Source: Chloroflexota bacterium (GTDB lineage Bacteria; Chloroflexota; UBA6077). Taken from it: a stretch of 7,233 bases of DNA. Positions 1 through 4,431 of the stretch are shown piece after piece. The stretch is taken from assembly GCA_021806765.1 (NCBI GenBank), contig JAJZQR010000271.1:1-7233 (forward strand), read 5' to 3'. The first letter of the stretch is position 1. Every line of letters begins with the position of its first letter. The translations under genes and the position numbers were made by a program. Under the pieces are notes generated by a model that worked only from the letters and a program-made list of their open reading frames with translations, was not told where the DNA came from and made no database searches.

Positions 1-54
1 GCACTTCAGGTACTTCCGCCTCTCGTCTACGCTCATCTCCTCGTCGGCCAGCAT
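1..54 (-). CDS. Probable transposase, N-terminal fragment (cut by window edge)
   Basis: Reading the minus strand from an ATG at 54 gives 18 codons, MLADEEMSVDERRKYLKC, running off the window at base 1. A good ribosome binding site (GAGAGGGG, about 57-64) lies just upstream. The stretch resembles, from memory, the start of integrase-type (DDE) transposases of insertion sequences whose N-termini carry a similar 'DERRKYL' segment ahead of a helix-turn-helix; this cannot be proven from 18 residues. The support from context is the pair of near-identical repeats immediately upstream (63-123), as expected at the end of an insertion sequence. The catalytic domain lies outside the window. Alternative: the start of an unrelated small protein. 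Confidence 0.5.
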   Translation of the reverse strand, partial: MLADEEMSVDERRKYLKC

Positions 55-62
55 CGTCCCCT

Positions 63-123
63 CTCGGTAACATTTTCATTTGAGGGAACTGTACAGGCCT
101 CGGTAACATTTTAGATGAGGGAA
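63..123. repeat. Paired direct repeats, probable insertion-sequence end
   Basis: Two near-identical copies, 63-88 and 99-123, start with the same 14 bases CTCGGTAACATTTT, continue with CATTTGAGGGAA or AGATGAGGGAA, and lie 36 bp apart. Read on the minus strand each begins TTCCCTCA and ends GTTACCGAG, pointing into the transposase-like gene at 54. Repeated end motifs of this kind are typical of transposase binding sites at the end of an insertion sequence, so the junction with the host chromosome is probably near 123-124. A target-site duplication cannot be judged because the other end is outside the window. Confidence 0.55.
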
Positions 124-152
124 TACGTCAAGTAGATTCTAACGCCCATTTC

Positions 153-161
153 TGCTAGCAT
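153..161 (+). promoter_or_regulatory. Possible extended -10 element for dxs
   Basis: TGCTAGCAT contains a TG-n-TAGCAT extended -10, the same form as the better supported promoter before nfu (TGTTAGCAT, 3367-3375). No convincing -35 hexamer lies 16-18 bp upstream. If active, transcription would begin near 168, inside the upstream ATG at 164, which favours the TTG start at 197. The neighbouring insertion-sequence end (up to 123) may have replaced the original upstream promoter region. Confidence 0.3.
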
Positions 162-180
162 CAATGTGTTTTCCTCTTAC

Positions 181-190
181 AGGAAGGGAG
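181..190 (+). promoter_or_regulatory. Ribosome binding site fixing the dxs TTG start
   Basis: AGGAAGGGAG lies 6 bases before the in-frame TTG at 197. The alternative ATG at 164 has no purine-rich sequence in front of it. The protein from TTG starts MSDYPILNRIDNPRQL, which is the usual form of a DXS N-terminus. Confidence 0.75.
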
Positions 191-196
191 TGCGCC

Positions 197-2095
197 TTGT
201 CTGACTATCCCATCTTGAACCGCATAGACAATCCCCGTCAACTGGCACCCCTCTCACTGGCCGAACTGAAGCAGCTGGCGGAGGAGATCCGCCGGTTCCT
301 GCTGGAGACCGTTCCCATCACAGGTGGACACCTTTCCTCCAACCTGGGGGCCGTGGAGCTGACCATCGCCCTCCATCGGGTCTTCGAGAGCCCTCGGGAT
401 AAGATCGTTTGGGACGTGGGGCACCAGGCCTACGTCCACAAGCTGCTGACCGGTCGTCGGGATAAGTTCCTCACCCAGCGCCAGTTCGGCGGCATCTCGG
501 GCTTTCCGGTGAGGGAGGAGAGTCCCCACGATGCCTTCGGGGCCGGCCACGCCGGGACCTCCATCTCTGCGGCCCTGGGTATGGCGGTGGCGCGCGACCT
601 GAAGAACGAGGACTACCACGTGGTGGCGGTGATCGGCGACGGGTCGCTGACCAGCGGCATGGCCCTGGAGGCGATGAACCACGCCGGCCATCTGGGCACC
701 CGCCTGATCGTAGTGCTGAACGACAACGAGATGTCTATCGCCCACAACGTGGGCGCCCTCTCCAGGGCGCTGAACCGGCTGAGGGTGGACCCCCGATACC
801 ACCGGGCAAAAGAAGAGGTGGACCAGATCCTCCAGAAGCTCCCGGGCGGCGCCGGGGCCACGGACACCGGACGCAAGGTTCTTCACGGGTTGAAGGCGTT
901 GGTGCTTCCCAACCTGCTGTGGGAGGAGCTGGGTTTCACCTTCGTCGGCCCCATCGCCGGCCACAACCTGGCCGAGCTGGAGGAGGCGCTGGAGCTGGCG
1001 AAGGCGTACGGCAAGCCGGCCGTCATTTACGTGAAGACGCAGAAAGGGCACGGCTACGGTCCGGCCGAGGAAGATGCCACCCAGTGGCATGGCGTGGCGC
1101 CCAACAGCTCGGGCAAGCGGACGGCGCCCAGCTACACCTCGGTCTTTGGCAAGACGATAGCTCGGGAGATGCAGCTGAACCCCAGGGTGGTGGCCGTCAC
1201 GGCGGCCATGCCCGACGGCACCGGTCTCGCCATACCGGCCAGGGAGTTCCCGTCCCGGGTCTTCGACGTGGGTATCGCCGAGCAGCACGCGGTGACCTTC
1301 GCGGCCGGCCTGGCTGCTGATGGGCTGGCGCCGGTTATCGCCATCTACTCCACCTTTCTGCAGCGCTCCTACGACCAGCTGATCCACGACGTCTGTACCC
1401 AGAAGCTGCCCGTCTTCTTCGGAATCGACAGGGGCGGGATCGTGGGCGACGACGGCAAGACCCACCAGGGGCTGTTCGACCTCAGCTATCTGCGGGTGGT
1501 TCCCGAGCTGGTTGTGGCTGCGTCCCGGGATGAGAACGAGCTGCAGCTGCTGGTGCATACGGGGATCGAGTACGTGTCCGAAGGGCGCGGGGCCTTCGCC
1601 GTCCGCTACCCGAGGGGAGCGGGCATCGGGGTGCCTATGGAGGAGGAGCTACGCGTCCTCCCCATCGGGAAGGGCGAACTGCTGCGCGAGGGGAGCGACC
1701 TGGCCATCCTGGCCATAGGGAACACCGTGACGCCCTCCCTGGAGGCGGCCGACCGGCTGGCGGAGCAGGGGGTGAGCTGTGCCGTAGTCGATGCTCGCTT
1801 CCTCAAGCCGCTGGACGAGGGGCTGATCCTGGAGGTGGCGCGGCGCTGCGGCCGGGTGATGACGGTGGAGGAGAACGTGGCGGCGGGGGGCTTCGGATCC
1901 GCCGTACTGGAGCTGCTGGCGGCCCACGGAATGGCCGGCGTTCCCGTGGAGCTTCTCGCGGTGCCGGACGAGTTTGTGGAGCACGGAAATCCTACCGTCC
2001 TCCGAGCCAAGTACGGTCTGGACGCCACCGGGATAGTGCACCGGGCCGTGGAGAGCTTCTCCCCGGTGGGAAGGGCGTCCAAGGCAGGCGTCTGA
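197..2095 (+). CDS. dxs: 1-deoxy-D-xylulose-5-phosphate synthase
   Basis: Cytosolic thiamine-diphosphate enzyme that condenses pyruvate with glyceraldehyde 3-phosphate to give DXP, the first step of the MEP isoprenoid pathway and a precursor for thiamine and (in some bacteria) pyridoxal phosphate. At 632 residues it has full family length. Visible motifs are GGHLSSNLG (43-51), DVGHQAY (73-79), the thiamine-diphosphate/Mg motif GDGSLTSG (147-154) ending at NDNEMS (175-180), GFTFVGPIAGHN, the catalytic Glu362 in IAEQHAVTF, the substrate-binding segment DRGGIVGDDGKTHQG (from 411), YPRG, and a C-terminal transketolase domain ending near EHGNPTVLRAKYG. The segment at 411 has Gly where most family members, as I recall, have Ala (DRAG). 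I chose TTG 197 over ATG 164 because of the ribosome binding site at 181-190 and the family N-terminus. A hairpin lies between dxs and folB, 114 bp downstream, so read-through is uncertain. Confidence 0.97.
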   Translation: MSDYPILNRIDNPRQLAPLSLAELKQLAEEIRRFLLETVPITGGHLSSNLGAVELTIALHRVFESPRDKIVWDVGHQAYVHKLLTGRRDKFLTQRQFGGISGFPVREESPHDAFGAGHAGTSISAALGMAVARDLKNEDYHVVAVIGDGSLTSGMALEAMNHAGHLGTRLIVVLNDNEMSIAHNVGALSRALNRLRVDPRYHRAKEEVDQILQKLPGGAGATDTGRKVLHGLKALVLPNLLWEELGFTFVGPIAGHNLAELEEALELAKAYGKPAVIYVKTQKGHGYGPAEEDATQWHGVAPNSSGKRTAPSYTSVFGKTIAREMQLNPRVVAVTAAMPDGTGLAIPAREFPSRVFDVGIAEQHAVTFAAGLAADGLAPVIAIYSTFLQRSYDQLIHDVCTQKLPVFFGIDRGGIVGDDGKTHQGLFDLSYLRVVPELVVAASRDENELQLLVHTGIEYVSEGRGAFAVRYPRGAGIGVPMEEELRVLPIGKGELLREGSDLAILAIGNTVTPSLEAADRLAEQGVSCAVVDARFLKPLDEGLILEVARRCGRVMTVEENVAAGGFGSAVLELLAAHGMAGVPVELLAVPDEFVEHGNPTVLRAKYGLDATGIVHRAVESFSPVGRASKAGV

Positions 2096-2109
2096 GAAGG
2101 GTACGTAAC

Positions 2110-2172
2110 CACAAAGGCACCAAGACACGAAGGCTCTGAACCTGGTGATCTTGGTGCCTTTGTGTCTTGGTG
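2110..2172. repeat. Octamer-built inverted repeat between dxs and folB
   Basis: The left arm is three octamers CACAAAGG, CACCAAGA, CACGAAGG (2110-2133); the right arm is three complementary-type octamers TCTTGGTG, CCTTTGTG, TCTTGGTG (2149-2172). Bases 2110-2125 pair perfectly with 2149-2164 (16 bp) around a 23-base loop, and other registers are possible. No T-run follows on the plus strand, so it is not a classical terminator; it could slow transcription, protect the dxs mRNA end, or be a dispersed repeat. Similar 'cacaaaggcaccaag' type strings are, as I recall, common between genes in environmental bacterial genomes. Confidence 0.85.
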
Positions 2173-2209
2173 GTGAGAGGGTGCATAAGGCGCGAATGGA
2201 GGAGCCTCA

Positions 2210-2575
2210 ATGACCGAGGACAGGATCATCCTGCAGGGCATGGTTTTCTACGGCTACCATGGGGTGAATCCTGAGGAGCGCGAGCTCGGGCAGAGGTTCG
2301 TGGTGGACCTGGAGTTGACCAAGGACCTCTCAGCCGCTGGCCTCTCCGACGATCTTTCCATGACGGTGAACTACGCCTCGGTCTTCAAGGTGGCCCGGGA
2401 GGTGGTCGAGGGTGATGCCTGCAACCTGATCGAGACGGTGGCGGAGCGACTCGCCTCGACGCTTCTGGCCCGTTTCCCCCTGGAGGCAGTGAGGGTGAGG
2501 GTGCGCAAGCCGTGGGCGCCTGTCAAGGGGAGCGTTCTGGACTGGGTGGCTGCAGAGATCTACCGAAAACGCTGA
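2210..2575 (+). CDS. folB: Dihydroneopterin aldolase
   Basis: Converts 7,8-dihydroneopterin to 6-hydroxymethyl-7,8-dihydropterin and glycolaldehyde in tetrahydrofolate synthesis. Its 121 residues are normal family length. The sequence carries the family pattern throughout: IILQGMVFYGYHGV (6-19), Glu22 in the EERELGQ stretch, DDLSMTVNYA (47-56) with the active-site Tyr55, LIETVAERLA (73-82) with pterin-anchoring Glu75, and RVRKPWAP with catalytic Lys100. The ATG at 2210 follows GGAGGAG (2198-2204) at good spacing. It lies in the same direction as dxs but behind a hairpin, and no other folate gene is in view, so it may share the dxs transcript without sharing a pathway. The regulator downstream has its own promoter starting 17 bp after this stop. 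Confidence 0.96.
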   Translation: MTEDRIILQGMVFYGYHGVNPEERELGQRFVVDLELTKDLSAAGLSDDLSMTVNYASVFKVAREVVEGDACNLIETVAERLASTLLARFPLEAVRVRVRKPWAPVKGSVLDWVAAEIYRKR

Positions 2576-2591
2576 TATCTATGATCGGTAA

Positions 2592-2621
2592 TTGACAAAC
2601 CCTCGAGGTCTCTGGTACCAT
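2592..2621 (+). promoter_or_regulatory. Sigma70-type promoter for the SufR-like regulator
   Basis: A consensus -35 TTGACA (2592-2597) is separated by 18 bp from TACCAT (2616-2621), which also has an extended TG (TGGTACCAT, 2613-2621). Transcription would begin near 2628, giving a leader of about 70 bases. The spacer contains the 8-bp palindrome CCTCGAGG (2601-2608), where a bound repressor would block polymerase; autoregulation there is only a suggestion. Confidence 0.6.
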
Positions 2622-2697
2622 CGCGCCGCTACACTCTTGTCGGGGCTGCCCCTTCTCGTGGCCGGCGGCTGCCCGCGATTGCTTAGAGGAGGCGGTG

Positions 2698-3309
2698 GTG
2701 CAGAAGACACGACGGCAGATCCTCGACCTGTTGAAGGTGAAGGGCAAGGCGACCCTCGACGAATTGGCCAGGGAGATTGGCCTCTCGCCGGTGACTATTA
2801 GGTCCCACCTGTCGGTGTTGGAGCGCGACGATCTGATCACCTCGGATGAGGTCCGCGGGAAGGTCGGTCGCCCTCATTTCGTTTATTCCCTGTCGGAGGG
2901 GGCCGAAGAGGAGTTTCCGAGGGCCTACCACGAGGTGGCTCGCCGCTTCCTCGAGGGCTTCAGGACCGTGGCTACTGCTGAGCAGATGGCTCTGGTGGTA
3001 GATATGGTCGCGGAGCGTTGGGCGGCGGAGAAGGCCGGCCGGTTGAACGGCAAGGGGTTGGAGGCCAGGATCGCGGAAGTGGCGCGGATCCGTGCCGAGG
3101 AGGGGGCCATGGCGGAGTGGGAGCCTTCCGAGGGTGGCTACCTCCTGCGCCAGCACCACTGCCCCGCGAGCCGTCTTGCCCCCATGAGCCCCGAGGTTTG
3201 CCAGGTGGAGCTGAAGTATCTGCAGCGGCTGCTGGGGGTTCCGGTGGAGCGAGAGGGCCCTCACCATCGAGGCGATGGCAAGTGCAGCTACCGCATAATG
3301 GCCCCATGA
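2698..3309 (+). CDS. SufR-like winged-helix iron-sulfur regulator
   Basis: A 203-residue DNA-binding regulator of the ArsR-like/SufR group (COG2345 type). SufR proteins sense iron-sulfur status with a bound cluster and repress cluster-assembly genes. The N-terminus has a helix-turn-helix (about 19-45, with TLDELAREIGLSPVTIRSHL) followed by a wing ending GRPHFVYSL (57-65). The C-terminal sensor part carries Cys155 (HHCPASRLAP), Cys168 (EVCQVELKYL) and Cys196 (GKCSYRI), a C-x12-C-x27-C pattern that matches, as I recall, the cluster-binding cysteines of SufR. GTG 2698 sits 5 bases after AGGAGG (2687-2692); GTG 2695, one codon earlier, is also possible but very close to that site. The iron-sulfur protein gene nfu follows 108 bp downstream, which supports the assignment. 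The regulated targets are not known; a divergent metabolic sensor of the same family is the main alternative. Confidence 0.85.
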   Translation: MQKTRRQILDLLKVKGKATLDELAREIGLSPVTIRSHLSVLERDDLITSDEVRGKVGRPHFVYSLSEGAEEEFPRAYHEVARRFLEGFRTVATAEQMALVVDMVAERWAAEKAGRLNGKGLEARIAEVARIRAEEGAMAEWEPSEGGYLLRQHHCPASRLAPMSPEVCQVELKYLQRLLGVPVEREGPHHRGDGKCSYRIMAP

Positions 3310-3346
3310 TCCCTCTCATTCCCCTTTCTGCTAGCTGGATGATCGT

Positions 3347-3375
3347 TTGACTCAGTTCGCTTCGCCTGTTAGCAT
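3347..3375 (+). promoter_or_regulatory. Sigma70-type promoter for nfu
   Basis: TTGACT (3347-3352), a 17-bp spacer and TAGCAT (3370-3375) with an extended TG (TGTTAGCAT from 3367). Transcription would start near 3382, which rules out the upstream in-frame TTG at 3376 and supports the start at 3418. ATGATCG (3339-3345) lies just upstream of the -35, as it does before the regulator promoter (2581-2587). Confidence 0.6.
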
Positions 3376-3417
3376 TTGTGGGGGCTCTCAAAGAGCTGGC
3401 GAAAGGGGTGCAGACTG

Positions 3418-3642
3418 TTGGAAGATAAGGTTACCAAGGTGCTGGAGGCCATTCGGCCCGGCCTGCAGATGGATGGTGGCGACATCGAACTGGTGGGCGT
3501 CGAAAGTGGCGTGGTGAAGGTTCGCCTGATGGGCGCTTGCGCCGGCTGCCCCATGTCGATGATGACGCTGCAGATGGGGGTCGAGCGAGCTATCAAACGC
3601 GAGATTCCGGAAGTGGTCCGCGTCGAGGCGGTGCCCTTCTAG
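3418..3642 (+). CDS. NifU C-terminal-domain (Nfu) iron-sulfur cluster carrier
   Basis: A 74-residue single-domain Nfu protein that binds a [4Fe-4S] or [2Fe-2S] cluster between two monomers and hands it to target enzymes. The domain is complete: EDKVTKVLEAIRPGLQ at the N-terminus, the DGGD signature (19-22), the conserved core VVKVRLMGACAGCPMS with the cluster-binding Cys41-x-x-Cys44, and TLQMGVERAIKREIPEV (50-66). The start TTG 3418 gives the usual family N-terminus and follows AAAGGGG (3402-3408) at about 9 bases; CTG 3415 is the only close rival. There are no SufBCD or IscS genes in view, so this carrier is separate from the main assembly machinery here, but it directly follows the SufR-like regulator and probably answers to the same iron-sulfur signal. 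Confidence 0.94.
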   Translation: MEDKVTKVLEAIRPGLQMDGGDIELVGVESGVVKVRLMGACAGCPMSMMTLQMGVERAIKREIPEVVRVEAVPF

Positions 3643-3668
3643 GTCGGTATCAAGAAGTCTTTGAAAGT

Positions 3669-3685
3669 TCTGGGGACACCCCAGA
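3669..3685 (+). terminator. Small hairpin after nfu, possible weak terminator
   Basis: TCTGGGG (3669-3675) pairs with CCCCAGA (3679-3685) around the loop ACA, 26 bases after the nfu stop. No clear T-run follows, so it may act only with the larger heptamer hairpin just downstream. Confidence 0.35.
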
Positions 3686-3699
3686 TCCCGCCTCAAACA

Positions 3700-3803
3700 G
3701 GACTGAGGACTCAGGACTGAGGACTGAGGACTGAGGACTTATGACTGAGGACTGAGGACTGATACAGGATCCCGCGGCCCTCAGCCCACAGTCCTCAGTC
3801 CTC
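3700..3803. repeat. Heptamer tandem array with inverted arm, nfu / unknown-gene junction
   Basis: Nine tandem 7-bp units of GGACTGA (with variants GGACTCA, GGACTTA and TGACTGA) fill 3700-3762. A shorter opposite-strand copy follows at 3789-3803. Bases 3747-3761 pair perfectly with 3789-3803 (15 bp) around a 27-base loop, and shifted registers could pair as well. The element sits between two genes that face each other, so a hairpin forms in transcripts from either side; it probably acts as a two-way transcription end, without T-runs. Confidence 0.9.
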
Positions 3804-3858
3804 GGTTACCGCGCCCCGAACTGTTTTCCCGGGTCGCATGCTACGGCTTTCGGCACCT

Positions 3859-4146
3859 CTACTGCGGGTTCGCCCAGGCGTTCTCCTCCACCGCTCGTCG
3901 CAGGCTCGTTTCCAGGGCTTCATCCAGCAGGTCGTCCACCATCCTGGCCGCCAGGTCGAGGGCCTGCACCATCCCCCTCAGTTCGGGATTGTCGCTCCCC
4001 CGGCAGCCTTCGGCCACCAGGTCGAAGCGTCGGGCCACCGAGCGCAGTTCCGCCAGTAGAGGGTCGATGTAGCCCGACTCCAGGTCCGATAGCGTTCCGT
4101 CCTTCAGTTCCCTGAGCACCCTCTCTCGATTCCAGCCCTCGGCCAC
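3859..4146 (-). CDS. Small acidic helical protein of unknown function
   Basis: I do not recognise this 95-residue protein. It starts at a GTG with a strong ribosome binding site (GGGAGGTGA on the minus strand, roughly 4150-4158), which argues it is a real gene. The sequence is hydrophilic and rich in Leu, Glu, Asp, Arg and Ala, with no signal peptide or membrane segment. It looks mainly helical: a first part RERVLRELKDGTLSDLESG (7-25), a middle helix DPLLAELRSVARRFDLVAEG (28-47), then a single Cys48, and a long helix from about 54 to 90 containing MVDDLLDEALETSLRRAVEE. Codon and base use look like the neighbours. It lies alone on this strand, divergent from xdhC and convergent with nfu, so context gives no function. 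Confidence 0.75.
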   Translation of the reverse strand: MAEGWNRERVLRELKDGTLSDLESGYIDPLLAELRSVARRFDLVAEGCRGSDNPELRGMVQALDLAARMVDDLLDEALETSLRRAVEENAWANPQ

Positions 4147-4195
4147 GGCTCACCTCCCTCACTGCCTGATTGCCCTTCGGCAGACCCGATGCCAG

Positions 4196-4223
4196 GATAT
4201 ACCGATGGGCCGGCAGTGGTCTA
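4196..4223 (-). promoter_or_regulatory. Possible promoter for the small unknown gene
   Basis: On the minus strand TAGACC (4223-4218) is followed after 16 bp by TATATC (4201-4196). Transcription would start near 4189, about 43 bases before the GTG at 4146. The -35 matches the consensus at 4 of 6 positions. Confidence 0.35.
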
Positions 4224-4304
4224 CTTCTTGTACCTATTGCTGCAGAATTCCCGTCTGCCCCTACGACTAGCCCTGCGCGGAGAAGTGTGAAACCGGCCGG
4301 CAAG

Positions 4305-4380
4305 TCTAGTTTCCAGTAGGGCGGCTTGTCCCTAAGCCGCCCGTGGTGACGGCGGGGTTGAGACAACCCCGCCTACTAGA
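4305..4380. repeat. GC-rich double-hairpin element with terminal inverted repeats
   Basis: The 76-bp element begins TCTAGT (4305-4310) and ends ACTAGA (4375-4380), exact reverse complements. Inside are two perfect hairpins: 4319-4327 with 4334-4342 (GGGCGGCTT stem, 6-base loop) and 4351-4360 with 4364-4373 (GGCGGGGTTG stem, 3-base loop). AGTA (4315-4318) also pairs with TACT (4374-4377), closing a possible three-way junction. No open frame or T-run goes with it. It resembles a dispersed, non-coding palindromic repeat; it lies 52 bp before the xdhC start, so it could also affect xdhC expression. Confidence 0.8.
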
Positions 4381-4431
4381 AGTAAATGGATCATGCTAAA
4401 CCGCGAAGAGCCCTACAACCGAGGAGTCGAC

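Noticed and set aside
164..196. Upstream ATG extension of dxs
   Set aside because: No ribosome binding site precedes it, the extra residues MCFPLTGRECA are not family-like, and a possible -10 element directly precedes it.
254..1558. Long open frame on the minus strand opposite dxs (434 codons)
   Set aside because: It lies entirely within the clearly real dxs gene, has a low-complexity composition rich in Gly, Val, Arg and Gln, and shows no recognisable domain; high GC content leaves such shadow frames open.
2110..2172. dxs/folB hairpin as a rho-independent terminator
   Set aside because: The stem is strong but the loop is long (23 bases) and no T-run follows on the plus strand, so I list it as a repeat only.
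3700..3762. Tandem repeat considered as a CRISPR array
   Set aside because: Units are 7 bp with no spacers between them; this is a simple tandem array.
3838..4059. Plus-strand open frame opposite the small unknown gene
   Set aside because: The minus-strand reading has a much better ribosome binding site and a plausible soluble helical protein; the plus-strand frame is Pro/Arg/His-rich with no start signal.
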